Below, one piece after another: positions 34,892 through 43,661 of a stretch of 53,681 bases of DNA (positions are counted from its first letter, which is position 1; every line of letters starts with the position of its first letter). This DNA comes from Firm-13 sp964579245 (GTDB lineage Bacteria; Bacillota; Clostridia; Saccharofermentanales; Saccharofermentanaceae). Below the pieces are notes generated by a model that was given only the letters and a program-made list of their open reading frames with translations, had not been told where the DNA came from and did not search any database. Position numbers and translations under genes: made by a program. The DNA is taken from NCBI GenBank assembly GCA_964579245.1, contig CAZOFY010000012.1, forward strand, positions 1 to 53,681. The letters run 5' to 3'.

Positions 34892-37375
34892 TTACTCTTG
34901 ACCGTCTATAATCCTCTGTACCAATTCCACGCAGGAAAGCGCATCTTTCGTGTAATATTCCGCACCGATCTCGTCAGCAACCTCTTGTGTAACGACCGCC
35001 CCTCCAACGAGGATTGGGCAAATGCCGGGAATCTCGTGCAGCTTCTCGATTGTCGTCTTCATGGAAGCGACGGTCGTCGTCATCAGCGCCGATAAGCCGA
35101 TCGCTTTGGGCTTATATGTGTGAAATGCCTCGACTACCTTCCCGGCCGGTACATCCTTTCCAAGATCGATGACAGCAAAACCGTAGCTCTCCATAATGAC
35201 GCGTACGATATTCTTTCCGATATCGTGAATATCGCCCTCGACGGTAGCCAACACGACAGGTCCCTTGCCGGAATTGCTCTCTGCACTAGGGAAGGCTTCT
35301 TTTAAAACCGAAAATGCAAGCTTCGTCGTTTCCGCAGAAAGGATCAACTGGGGAAGGAAAAGCTTTCCACTCTCATAGAGTCGGCCTACCTCATCCAAGC
35401 CCGGTATCAGCTCTTCAGAAATGATATCAAGCGGCATACGTGTTGAAAGAGCCGCCTTCACGCTCTCGCTGATGGAACCCTTCATGCCCGTGAGGACAAG
35501 CTCCCTGATGCTCATATTCTCCTTGGTAATAGACGCGCTCTTATCCCTGGATCCCTTTGCAATAGAAGGTGATCCTGTCGGCGTTGCATCTGACGCGTGA
35601 CGTTCGATGTAACGAATACTGTCCTGATCGCTGTTGGTAAGAACCATCGCGGCATCCGCGATGCTCATCAACTCCTGATCCAATGGGTTCATAATCGGCA
35701 TATCCAGGCCGGCGTATAGCGCCATCGCGAGGAAGGTTTTATTGATCAGCGCCCGGTTCGGCAACCCGAATGAGACGTTGCTCAAGCCAAGCACGGTGTG
35801 AACTCCGAGTTCCTTTTTTACCATGGAGAGTGCTTTCAAGGTTTCCGAGACTTCTTTCTGTTGTGCTGAAGCAGTAAGAACGAGACAGTCTATCATGACA
35901 TCCTTACGCTCGATTCCATAACTTTCTGCCGTCTCGACGATCCGCCTTGCGATTGCGAGGCGATCCTCAGCTTTCGGAGGAATGCCTTTCTCGTCAAGAG
36001 TCAGCCCCAGGATGACACCACCATATTTCTTAACGATTGGGAAGATTTGGTGCATCAGCTCTTCCTTTCCGTTAACCGAATTGATCAAAGGCTTTCCGTT
36101 ATAGATACGGCAGGCCCTTTCGAGTGCGATTGGATCGGAGCTGTCGATTTGAAGCGGCAAGGACAGGATTTCCTGAATTTTCCCGATGATGTGAACCATC
36201 ACAGCAGGCTCATCGATACCGGGCAGACCGACATTCACATCAAGAATATCCGCGCCGGCCTGTTCCTGTGCGATAGCTTCAAGAAGCACCTCGTCGTATC
36301 GAGCGGCCAGTAGAGCCTCCTTCATCTTCTTTTTCCCGGTAGGATTCAATCTCTCTCCGCAGATCTTCACTCCATCTCCAAGGGTCACACATTCACTCCC
36401 GCTGGTAATTCGTGTGCGTCTGGTAATCTTTCTTGTGCCCACATCGACATCTTGTAACAGCTCGCCTGTACTGCGGATATACTCCGGCGTCGTGCCGCAG
36501 CATCCGCCGACAACAGCCACACCGTTTTTGACAAACTCACGGATATATTGGCTGAATTCATCGACTGTCACGTTATAGTAAGTCTGGTTGTCCTTATATA
36601 CCGGAAGTCCCGCGTTCGGCTGTACGATGACCGGTCGCGTCGCCGTATTCAGAATTCTTCTGACGATTGGGACCATTTCCTTTGGTCCGAGAGAGCAGTT
36701 GACTCCGATCACATCGGCACCAATGCTCTCCATAAAGGTGACGCACGTCTCCGGTGTCGCTCCCATCATAGTTTTCTCATTGCCCGAGAATGTCATAGAT
36801 GCAAAGATCGGGAGATCACAGGTCTCCTTCGCGGCCAGAATTGCAGCCTTCATCTCATACAGGTCTGAAACTGTCTCGATTAGAATACCATCAGCCAGGT
36901 CTTTCGCTATTTCAATCTGCTCGCGAAAGGCCTCGAAAGCATCCTCGAAAGACAGCGTGCCTGACGGCTGCATCAGAACCCCGAGTGACCCGATGTCGAA
37001 GATCAGGAAGCATTCCTTTGTGATCCCTTCCTTCTCCCCACGAAGCCTCTCTCTTCGGATCGCCTCACGGCCATTTTGTGCGGCAGCCTCAATAACCTCC
37101 CGGATCGAATAGCCGGTTCCCTCCATGTGAAACCGATTTGAACCAAGTGTGTTTGTCAGAATACACTGCGAGCCGGCAGCCAGATATTGACTCTGAATAT
37201 CGATGACCCAGTCAGGATGAAGTACGTTCATAACTTCAGGCAGCTCACCGGGCTTCATTCCTCGGGCTTGGAGCTGCGAGCCCATACCGCCGTCGAAAAG
37301 CACCGGTTTCTTACCAATCTGTTCCAGAAGCCTTCTTCCCGCTTCTGTGTTCTCTCTCACTTCATCTGATAGCAT
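34892..37375 (-). CDS. metH: cobalamin-dependent methionine synthase (without activation domain)
   Basis: 827 aa. Domains in order: homocysteine/zinc barrel (1-~310, zinc ligands Cys227, Cys292 and Cys293 in 'GVNCS' and 'GGCCGTTPEYI'), pterin-binding barrel (~340-600, 'ERLNPTGKKKMKEAL', 'DILDVNVGLPGID'), cobalamin cap (~640-700) and B12-binding domain with 'EGDIHDIGKN' (axial His717). The fourth, SAM-binding reactivation domain of E. coli MetH is missing and is supplied by the gene just upstream. GGAGG lies 10 nt before the ATG. Confidence 0.95.
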   Translation of the reverse strand: MLSDEVRENTEAGRRLLEQIGKKPVLFDGGMGSQLQARGMKPGELPEVMNVLHPDWVIDIQSQYLAAGSQCILTNTLGSNRFHMEGTGYSIREVIEAAAQNGREAIRRERLRGEKEGITKECFLIFDIGSLGVLMQPSGTLSFEDAFEAFREQIEIAKDLADGILIETVSDLYEMKAAILAAKETCDLPIFASMTFSGNEKTMMGATPETCVTFMESIGADVIGVNCSLGPKEMVPIVRRILNTATRPVIVQPNAGLPVYKDNQTYYNVTVDEFSQYIREFVKNGVAVVGGCCGTTPEYIRSTGELLQDVDVGTRKITRRTRITSGSECVTLGDGVKICGERLNPTGKKKMKEALLAARYDEVLLEAIAQEQAGADILDVNVGLPGIDEPAVMVHIIGKIQEILSLPLQIDSSDPIALERACRIYNGKPLINSVNGKEELMHQIFPIVKKYGGVILGLTLDEKGIPPKAEDRLAIARRIVETAESYGIERKDVMIDCLVLTASAQQKEVSETLKALSMVKKELGVHTVLGLSNVSFGLPNRALINKTFLAMALYAGLDMPIMNPLDQELMSIADAAMVLTNSDQDSIRYIERHASDATPTGSPSIAKGSRDKSASITKENMSIRELVLTGMKGSISESVKAALSTRMPLDIISEELIPGLDEVGRLYESGKLFLPQLILSAETTKLAFSVLKEAFPSAESNSGKGPVVLATVEGDIHDIGKNIVRVIMESYGFAVIDLGKDVPAGKVVEAFHTYKPKAIGLSALMTTTVASMKTTIEKLHEIPGICPILVGGAVVTQEVADEIGAEYYTKDALSCVELVQRIIDGQE

Positions 37376-37995
37376 CGTGTATCATTCCTCCGAAATTCAC
37401 ATTTTTCAAACAGTATACAGCCGTCGCACGTTCTCTCTCTTTGAGCGGAACCGATACCGACAAAGCCGGATATCGATTTGGACGGGACCATCAAGTATTG
37501 GGGCGTTACCGTCAGTCCGATTTTTCTGTTTGCGTCGAGTACGGCCAGAAGCTGCTTTTGCAAAGAAAGCGGGACATCCCCATAGCCCGGACTAAATCGA
37601 AAGGTCGTCCGTTCGATCGGGAGGGACGCCTCAAGCTGATCTATAGTATCCTCGATCAACGCACCTGCCGCTGCATCCATCATAATATACTTTGCCATAT
37701 CAGTATGAGACACATACTTGAGTCTTCTGTCCATCGCTGCTCCCAGTGTTCCGGCGATAAAAAGACACTCTTCACATCCGAGAAGATGTGCCTGCAGGTC
37801 CGGAAAATTCAAATCAATGTTAGCATCAACTGTCAGGATTCCGTCTGTTGATGTTAATCTGAAGATCCTGTGGACCGCTCTCGGTTCGGCATATTTCATG
37901 ACATCAGCGATGGCGTCATCAATCATCGAGAGCTCTTCTTGAGAAAGAGCGGATTCTGTCGTATGGAGATAATTCAAAGTAGATACCCTCAGCAT
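37357..37995 (-). CDS. stand-alone MetH activation-domain protein
   Basis: 212 aa. It resembles the SAM-binding activation domain of methionine synthase: 'FRFSPGYGDVPLSLQKQLLA' corresponds to the RxSPGYPxxP motif that binds SAM, followed by 'IGLTVTPQYLMVPSKSISGF'. A Cys cluster closes the protein (CDGCILFEKC). It overlaps the metH start by 19 nt, so the two halves are translated together. Its job would be reductive remethylation of oxidised cobalamin on MetH. Confidence 0.88.
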   Translation of the reverse strand: MLRVSTLNYLHTTESALSQEELSMIDDAIADVMKYAEPRAVHRIFRLTSTDGILTVDANIDLNFPDLQAHLLGCEECLFIAGTLGAAMDRRLKYVSHTDMAKYIMMDAAAGALIEDTIDQLEASLPIERTTFRFSPGYGDVPLSLQKQLLAVLDANRKIGLTVTPQYLMVPSKSISGFVGIGSAQRERTCDGCILFEKCEFRRNDTRCYQMK

Positions 37996-38116
37996 ACATA
38001 ACCGCCCTTCCAGTAAAAGTTTATTTTATCAGTGAAACACCGAAAAAAACTCTTGTCAAATCTGTTCTTCGATGCGTCCTTGAAAGAAATCTCATATATG
38101 ACTCATCTTGAATGAA

Positions 38117-39301
38117 TCATGTGTTCTCAAGAACCTTTTCCATTCTATCGATGGCCTCCACGAGAATCGCGCGAGGGCATGCAATATTGATTCGCTGATA
38201 TCCGTTACCTTCCGGGCCAAACATCGTACCATGGTCAAGCCAAACGGCCGCCTCTTGTAGCAGACGTTCACTAAGAATGTTCTCCGGAATACCGTACCCG
38301 GAAAAATCAACCCAGAGCAGGTAGGTTCCCTCCGGCATGATTATCCTTGCTTTCGGGAGTGACCTGGCCAATCGATCCTTGACATAGGACAAATTATTCT
38401 GCAAATAAACAAGCAATGCATCCAGCCATGGAGCTCCTTCATCGTAGGCAGCTTTACAGGCAATCAAGCCCATGACATTAGGTTGGCTGTATCCCGTCCG
38501 TTTACTTGTTTCCTCATACCTTTTTCGCATCTCCGGATTGGTAATCAGGAGGTTAGCAATTTGAAGGCCGGCAAGATTGAATGTTTTTCCTGGAGATGTC
38601 GCCGTGATTGTAAGGTTTTCAATTTCCTTCGACAGCGCGGCAAATACAATATGTTTGTGGCCTTCGAAGATAAAATCTGCATGAATCTCATCGGCATAAA
38701 CATATACATGGTGACGAATACAGATATCCTCGAGCTTTCTTAACTCATCCTGAGTCCATACTCTTCCTGCCGGATTATGCGGACTGCATAAAATAAACAA
38801 TTTGACGTGCTTGGTTCTTATTTGGTGCTCAAAGTCCTCGAAGTCAATCTCATATCGGCCGTTCTTTTCGATGAGTGGGCTGTTAACAAGCAATCGGCCC
38901 AAATCACGCAGCACTCCGGAAAAAGGATAGTAGACAGGACGTTGGATTATAACCGCGTCGCCCGGATTTGTCAGAGCGGCAATCGTCTGATAGAGGCCAA
39001 ACACGACCCCTGGAGTTGTAACAATGTTACAACTATCGATTTTATAGTCATATCGAGACTTCATCCATTTGGCGACAGAAATTCGATAGTCATCCGTGGC
39101 ATCCGAATATCCATATATTCCCAGGCGGCCTCTCTCGACAATTTTCTCGTTAATACAAGGAGGCGAACGAAAATCCATATCGGCGACCCATAATGGAATC
39201 ACATGATCCGGAGCCTGATAACGTTTTGCCCAATCAATCTTTATTGAATAAGAATCCTTGCGGTCTATGATCGTATCAAAGTCAAATATCCCAATGTCCA
39301 T
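38117..39301 (-). CDS. patB: PLP-dependent C-S lyase (MalY/PatB family)
   Basis: 394 aa from ATG 39301 (GGGAGG 8 nt upstream; a TTG two codons earlier is too close to the SD). Fold-type I aminotransferase-like enzyme cleaving cystathionine or cysteine S-conjugates to a thiol, pyruvate and ammonia. The PLP lysine is in 'TATSPGKTFNLAGLQ'; 'CSPHNPAGRVW' and 'YADEIHADF' contact the cofactor; 'VIPLWVADMDF' is the family's N-terminal hallmark. It fits the neighbouring methionine genes. Confidence 0.9.
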   Translation of the reverse strand: MDIGIFDFDTIIDRKDSYSIKIDWAKRYQAPDHVIPLWVADMDFRSPPCINEKIVERGRLGIYGYSDATDDYRISVAKWMKSRYDYKIDSCNIVTTPGVVFGLYQTIAALTNPGDAVIIQRPVYYPFSGVLRDLGRLLVNSPLIEKNGRYEIDFEDFEHQIRTKHVKLFILCSPHNPAGRVWTQDELRKLEDICIRHHVYVYADEIHADFIFEGHKHIVFAALSKEIENLTITATSPGKTFNLAGLQIANLLITNPEMRKRYEETSKRTGYSQPNVMGLIACKAAYDEGAPWLDALLVYLQNNLSYVKDRLARSLPKARIIMPEGTYLLWVDFSGYGIPENILSERLLQEAAVWLDHGTMFGPEGNGYQRINIACPRAILVEAIDRMEKVLENT

Positions 39302-39341
39302 CCACAAATCCTCCCAAATCAGAATTTATTCATCATGAAAT

Positions 39342-39363
39342 CTTATTGACCCTCATCAATAAG
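39342..39363. other. inverted repeat between hydE and patB
   Basis: A perfect 8-bp palindrome, CTTATTGA / TCAATAAG, with a 6-nt loop. No T-run follows on either strand, so terminator function is doubtful; it may be an operator or an mRNA-end hairpin. Confidence 0.4.
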
Positions 39364-39433
39364 AGGTGCCGGTGACTCAACAGCCAATTCTGTGCAAACG
39401 AGTACGAGATAGCTACTGTAAACAATGAAGTTA

Positions 39434-40651
39434 TCACAGCTGTGGTCTTGTAAAATCGATGTGATCGCCTCTGTCATAGTCCGGCTGGTTCCCGGAACGC
39501 AGGATTCTTCCATTCAGACATTGCTGGCAAACTTCCGCGTCATCACTGACACATATTTTATCATCGTACAGGGCATAATCCGCTCGGACATCCATAGGCG
39601 AGAGATTCGGCATCACGACATTTGCTCCGAACGAGAAACCCTTTTCACGTCCTGACGAATCCGCCGTCCCAAGGGCCGTTGTAGACGGCATCAAGGCTTT
39701 AGGCAAAAGCAGTCTGGTTAATGCCAGCATCATCAGAGTCATTCGGACAGAACCGCGCGGACATCCTGCAAATCTTGTTCCCGCAGATGGAATAAACGGA
39801 CCGATCCCGACCATATGAGGCTTGAGATCTGATAAAAACAGCAGGTCTTCCGTCAAAGTCTCAACTGTCTGAAATGGTGTTCCTACCATAAATCCTGCTC
39901 CGACCTGATAACCGATATCGCGCAAGATATACAGGCATTCCTTTCGGGCTGCAAGACTCATCGATTCCGGATGAAGCTTCGCGTAGTGCTCGTCTGAAGC
40001 AGACTCATGACGCAGCAGATAACGATCCGCACCTGACTCGAAAAATCTGCGATACGAAGCTTCGGACTTTTCACCGATGGAAAGCGTGATAGCAGATTCC
40101 GGAAAGGTATCGCGTATGGATCGGATAATGTCGCACATCCTATCATCATTGAAGTACGGATCCTCTCCGCCCTGAAGAACATACGAGTGGTACCCCAGTT
40201 GTTCACCGGCACGGCAACACTCCAGAATCTGCTCCTTTGTCAGGCGATACCTGTTGACCGCTCCCTGGCTGTGACTGATGCCACAGTAATAACAGTCATT
40301 CTTGCAATAGTTGGTGAACTCAATCAAGCCTCGAAAAAAAACACGCTTTCCATACACAGAATGTCTCACACGAAGAGCGGCTTCCGACAGGTATTTCAGC
40401 ATTCCCTCGGCATCGTAATCGTCAATATCTTCACTTAGTGCATCCATCTCTTGAGTCGCCTGATAAAACCAGGCAACAACGGTCTGGATGTCATCTGTGT
40501 CAAATGTCCCGGTATCTGTACCGGATATTACATCCTTTTCGCGTTGTTTGACCCATTCAAGTACTCTCTCTCTATTCTCTAAAAGCCAGACATGCTTGTC
40601 ATTCATCTCTTCTACGATGTGATGGTCAGAATCATCACAACTTCCCTTCAT
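39434..40651 (-). CDS. hydE: [FeFe]-hydrogenase H-cluster radical SAM maturase HydE
   Basis: 405 aa. The radical-SAM cluster motif CX3CX2C is 'CKNDCYYCG', preceded by 'GKRVFFRGLIEFTNYC', typical of HydE rather than BioB. Further signatures are 'RYLLRHESASDEHYAKLHP', 'GYQVGAGFMVGTPFQTVETL', 'MVGIGPFIPSAGTRFAG' and 'ATTALGTADSSGREKG'-like 'STTALGTADSSGREKGFSFG'. HydE helps build the diiron subcluster. The N-terminal ~50 residues before the usual start are an acidic extension. HydF, HydG and a hydrogenase are not in the window. Confidence 0.92.
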   Translation of the reverse strand: MKGSCDDSDHHIVEEMNDKHVWLLENRERVLEWVKQREKDVISGTDTGTFDTDDIQTVVAWFYQATQEMDALSEDIDDYDAEGMLKYLSEAALRVRHSVYGKRVFFRGLIEFTNYCKNDCYYCGISHSQGAVNRYRLTKEQILECCRAGEQLGYHSYVLQGGEDPYFNDDRMCDIIRSIRDTFPESAITLSIGEKSEASYRRFFESGADRYLLRHESASDEHYAKLHPESMSLAARKECLYILRDIGYQVGAGFMVGTPFQTVETLTEDLLFLSDLKPHMVGIGPFIPSAGTRFAGCPRGSVRMTLMMLALTRLLLPKALMPSTTALGTADSSGREKGFSFGANVVMPNLSPMDVRADYALYDDKICVSDDAEVCQQCLNGRILRSGNQPDYDRGDHIDFTRPQL

Positions 40652-40675
40652 ATATTCTCAAACGATAGATTGTTT

Positions 40676-42448
40676 CTAATCCTTAAAATAAACGATAACG
40701 GTTAGTTCTGCATTCATCGATTGACTATCTTTCGCTATATATCCCTCAATTGTCGAGAACACGACATTCATCGAAACCTCCTCATTTTCAACCATATGGC
40801 TCATATACTCAGGATCTATCTGAGAAAAAGCACCAGGTGCAACGCCTGCATCGGTCAGCGTCTGATAGGCTTCATAGGCAGATACAGTCAAAAGTCCAGT
40901 CATCCCGGATCTGAGCTCTATATCAAATCGATCCGGACCAGTAAGAAGATGCAGAGTATACTCCTTACCATCATGATGAATCACTCCTATGCTTCGTTCA
41001 TTGGCCAGACTTGTGCTGCCCTCCCAACCATAGATAAATAAGTATCCGCCGTCCGAAAGAATAATCGGCTTCTTTCGATTCATCTGGTACGAAAAACTAT
41101 TATCCTCGTAGACGCCCGCATTATATTCCGGATTCACATCAACACCGAATACCATAGTAAAATCCGAATAGTAAGAAAAATACTCCGGAACACCCTGAAT
41201 CAGTTGAGGTGTGTCGATCTCATCCAAATACGCCATAGCTGTGCGCAGTTTTGCTTCATCCTCCTTCGACAAGTTCTCGTTTCGGATAATCTTACTTCCA
41301 TCCCGCATACCGTTGCGAACGAGAACCTCATCAGCGATTGTAGTCTGCATCCTTGTCGAGACAGTGAATGCATCAACGGGAGGTACGATTGAAACAAGCA
41401 GTAAACCACTTACAACCATAGCTAAGATCTCATTCCGTTTGATCGGAAGAAAAATCGTGATTACGCCGACAATACAAGAGTATACCGTAAAGAGAATCGC
41501 GTAGTATGTTGCATTTGTAACACCAACCTTCGGAATTTCTAAAAACAATTGAATAGAAGTGTATAAAGCAATAATGAGCATGAGCTTCGGAAAGAGGAAG
41601 CGGCTGATTCGGATGAGTTTGTTTTCGAGCGTCCCACACAGAAGATAAATCATCAGAACTGACGAAAAATACGTCAGCGACATGGGGTAAAGAAGCGTTT
41701 GAGCCTCGCCTGCAACCAAGGTTCGAACAATATACAATATAAGAACAATTGTATATACATACGCCAGTGGGATAACTACATACATCAACACAATCCGAAG
41801 GAAACCGGGCATCGAACAAAGCCTCTGATTCCGTTCCGCCTCCTCCTCGCGGCCAAAACTTGGAACCAGAGAAAGAAACACGATCGATGCACAGAAAATC
41901 CAAAGAATCAGTGTGACATACAGAAATGTCTTTTCGGGAAGGCGAAATAGCAAATTATCGACAGCAGCCAGTATGGACATAACGCCACCATAAGCAACGC
42001 CGACAAAAAAAGCTGTTGCAAAAACGCCCTTAAAGAAACTCAAGAACACCTCGTTAAAGTTCGCTTTGTGACGAAGCACCGGAATCACAAGGCTGGCTAG
42101 GAGCAAAATGCCCAAAATGACGCCAAGCCGTGTTGACTCAATCAAGGCAAACGGGCTTGCTTGAATGATCGCGTAATATCCTGCCGACAATAATATGACA
42201 CCAGCATAAGAGGCAACAAGGATCCATACCTTTCTCTTTGTCCCTTCAATCGCTAAAGAAACGGCAAGCGAAAGAACAACGGCGACCCACAAGGCTACTG
42301 ATTCGTGAAGATACTGAGGGATCATCACGTCCACATCCATCAGTGTAAGAACGAGAACAGCCAGAAGAAGCACACACGTCAGAGGAAAGCGGACAAACGC
42401 CTTGGAAATATTCCGTAAACTGGTCTTGAAAAGAAGCATAATCTTCAT
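40676..42448 (-). CDS. DUF4153-type multi-spanning membrane protein
   Basis: 590 aa. The first ~380 residues hold roughly 10-12 hydrophobic helices with short loops ('LLFRLPEKTFLYVTLILWIF', 'VIPLAYVYTIVLILYIVRTL'). The C-terminal ~200 residues are soluble, probably extracytoplasmic, with no catalytic motif I recognise. The arrangement fits DUF4153, a family of unknown function common in Clostridia. AGGTG precedes the ATG. A candidate promoter lies ~100 nt upstream. Confidence 0.75.
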   Translation of the reverse strand: MKIMLLFKTSLRNISKAFVRFPLTCVLLLAVLVLTLMDVDVMIPQYLHESVALWVAVVLSLAVSLAIEGTKRKVWILVASYAGVILLSAGYYAIIQASPFALIESTRLGVILGILLLASLVIPVLRHKANFNEVFLSFFKGVFATAFFVGVAYGGVMSILAAVDNLLFRLPEKTFLYVTLILWIFCASIVFLSLVPSFGREEEAERNQRLCSMPGFLRIVLMYVVIPLAYVYTIVLILYIVRTLVAGEAQTLLYPMSLTYFSSVLMIYLLCGTLENKLIRISRFLFPKLMLIIALYTSIQLFLEIPKVGVTNATYYAILFTVYSCIVGVITIFLPIKRNEILAMVVSGLLLVSIVPPVDAFTVSTRMQTTIADEVLVRNGMRDGSKIIRNENLSKEDEAKLRTAMAYLDEIDTPQLIQGVPEYFSYYSDFTMVFGVDVNPEYNAGVYEDNSFSYQMNRKKPIILSDGGYLFIYGWEGSTSLANERSIGVIHHDGKEYTLHLLTGPDRFDIELRSGMTGLLTVSAYEAYQTLTDAGVAPGAFSQIDPEYMSHMVENEEVSMNVVFSTIEGYIAKDSQSMNAELTVIVYFKD

Positions 42449-42552
42449 ATGTACACCTAGAAAACACCGTTTCCAATCTTTGGCAATAAGTCCATATGGA
42501 CTTGATACGATTCATTTGATATGAAACCCTGCACTACCCAGCTTCCACCTTC

Positions 42553-42580
42553 ATTTTATAACATATGTACCCCACGTCAA
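42553..42580 (-). promoter_or_regulatory. candidate promoter of the DUF4153 gene
   Basis: Minus strand: -35 TTGACG (42575-42580), 16-nt spacer, -10 TAAAAT (42553-42558). Confidence 0.5.
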
Positions 42581-42608
42581 TAAATCCTGCAAAAACATCA
42601 TTTCAGCA

Positions 42609-42637
42609 TTGACAATCGGCCACAAACTAAGTATAGT
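42609..42637 (+). promoter_or_regulatory. promoter of tRNA-Ser
   Basis: Perfect -35 TTGACA (42609-42614), 17-nt spacer, -10 TATAGT (42632-42637), 51 nt before the tRNA 5' end. Confidence 0.82.
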
Positions 42638-42688
42638 TTTAGAGCAGGTTTATAAGCGCCACAACCTGAAACAGTAACATCAAGCCGT

Positions 42689-42779
42689 GGAGAGATGGCT
42701 GAGCTGGTCTAAGGCGCACGACTGGAAATCGTGTAACGGGTGAAACCGTTCGAGGGTTCGAATCCCTCTCTCTCCGCCA
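42689..42779 (+). tRNA. tRNA-Ser (anticodon GGA)
   Basis: Acceptor stem GGAGAGA/TCTCTCC, discriminator G and encoded CCA (42777-42779). Anticodon stem CGACT..ATCGTG region with loop CTGGAAA gives GGA (Ser, UCC/UCU). The long variable arm expected of tRNA-Ser (TAACGGGTGAAACCGTT) and the T arm GGGTTCGAATCCC are present. 91 nt. Confidence 0.95.
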
Positions 42780-42787
42780 AAACAAAG

Positions 42788-42814
42788 AGGCATCCCTTGT
42801 GGGTGCCTTTTTGT
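42788..42814 (+). terminator. rho-independent terminator of tRNA-Ser
   Basis: Hairpin AGGCATCCC-TTGT-GGGTGCCT followed by TTTTTG, starting 9 nt after the tRNA CCA. Confidence 0.85.
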
Positions 42815-42840
42815 TGTGATTGAAACTGAAGAAGGATTCA

Positions 42841-42870
42841 AACCCTTAGGAAGGTAATCGGCGAAAAGAC
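42841..42870 (+). repeat. 30-bp direct repeat, copy 1
   Basis: AACCCTTAGGAAGGTAATCG followed by GCGAAAAGAC. It recurs at 43568-43597 with 27 of 30 identical positions, bracketing the 75-bp tandem repeat. The tract between here and 43060 is otherwise non-coding, with small hairpins such as ACTTGC/GCAAGT near 42949-42963. Confidence 0.7.
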
Positions 42871-43060
42871 ACAAGACTTATCCTTTTCGCAAAATTTAGA
42901 ATATCTTTCTCAGGAGAATAACGTTGTTTGACGAAGCCTCCGCAGACTTGCGAAGCAAGTTTAGGACAGATTCGGAGAACAAAAGTTTTTCGACCTCTCT
43001 GTGCAACACAGCGGCTCCGCCGCAGAGAAATAATCACGCTGACGCCCCGGCGATTTAAAA

Positions 43061-43438
43061 TCCCTCATGCACCGACGAAATAGGTGGCTGACCGTCTTTT
43101 CGTCGGTGCGCCGGCTCGACGGCACGAGTTAAATATCCCTCATGCACCGACGAAATGGGTGGCTGACCGTGTTTTCGTCGGTGCGCCGGCTTCACGGCGC
43201 GAGTTGAATATCCCTCATGCACCGACGAAATGGGTGGCTGACCGTGTTTTCGTCGGTGCGCNNNNNNNNNNNNNNNNNNNNNNNNNNNNNNNNNNNNNNN
43301 NNNNNNNNNNNNNNNNNNNNNNNNNNNNNNNNNNNNNNNNNNNNNNNNNNNNNNNNNNNNNAATATCCCTCATGCACCGACGAAATGGGTGGCTGACCGT
43401 GTTTTCGTCGGTGCGCCGGCTCGACGGCGCGAGTTGAA
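43061..43438 (+). repeat. 75-bp tandem repeat array interrupted by an assembly gap
   Basis: Units begin with TCCCTCATGCACCGACGAAA at 43061, 43136 and 43211 (exactly 75 bp apart) and again at 43366 after the gap. Units 1 and 2 differ at only about six positions. Each unit holds a perfect 12-bp inverted repeat, GCACCGACGAAA / TTTCGTCGGTGC, with a 17-nt loop, and a shorter GCCG/CGGC hairpin near its end. There are no variable spacers, so this is not a CRISPR array. At least four copies; the true number is hidden by the gap. Confidence 0.93.
43262..43361. other. assembly gap (100 N)
   Basis: Exactly 100 consecutive N, the conventional placeholder for a gap of unknown size. The sequence on both sides is the same 75-bp repeat, so collapse of the repeat array caused the break. 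Confidence 0.99.
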
Positions 43439-43512
43439 TTTCACTGATGCAAAGGACTATTGTATTTCTAATCTGCAAATAACAATCTTTTTTCGAAGGT
43501 GACTCTCTTTCA

Positions 43513-43540
43513 GCGCGGCAACTGGCTCTGTGAGCCGCGC
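43513..43540. other. GC-rich inverted repeat
   Basis: GCGCGGC (43513-43519) and GCCGCGC (43534-43540) form a perfect 7-bp stem with a 14-nt loop in the non-coding tract after the tandem repeat. No T-run is adjacent. Confidence 0.5.
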
Positions 43541-43567
43541 GGGTGGTTATTAAGTGGGCGAGTCTCG

Positions 43568-43597
43568 AACCCTTAAGAAGGCAATCGTCGAAAAGAC
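43568..43597 (+). repeat. 30-bp direct repeat, copy 2
   Basis: AACCCTTAAGAAGGCAATCG followed by TCGAAAAGAC; differs from copy 1 (42841-42870) at three positions. The two copies are ~700 bp apart (plus gap uncertainty) and flank the tandem array. Confidence 0.7.
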
Positions 43598-43637
43598 GAG
43601 AGCTAACCTCATTGGCGGGCTCTCGCTTTATTTTTTC
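43597..43637. terminator. probable bidirectional terminator downstream of blaR1-like gene
   Basis: Stem CGAGAGC / GCTCTCG (43597-43603 and 43619-43625). The plus strand then reads CTTTATTTTTTC; the minus strand reads GTCTTTTCG. It lies ~25 nt beyond the stop of the minus-strand BlaR1-like gene. Confidence 0.6.
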
Positions 43638-43661
43638 ATGATTTTGCTGTCATTCGAAACC

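Noticed and set aside
42680..42874. Minus-strand ORF across tRNA-Ser containing 'RGIRTLE...SCALDQLSHLS'
   Set aside because: This is the well-known spurious translation of the antisense strand of a tRNA-Ser gene, not a protein-coding gene.
43061..43438. CRISPR array
   Set aside because: Units are contiguous 75-bp copies with no variable spacers, and no cas genes are near.
43084..43478. Open frames on both strands through the 75-bp repeat, giving 25-residue protein repeats
   Set aside because: The unit length is a multiple of three, so any open frame stays open. There is no SD, the frames cross an assembly gap, and both strands are open equally.
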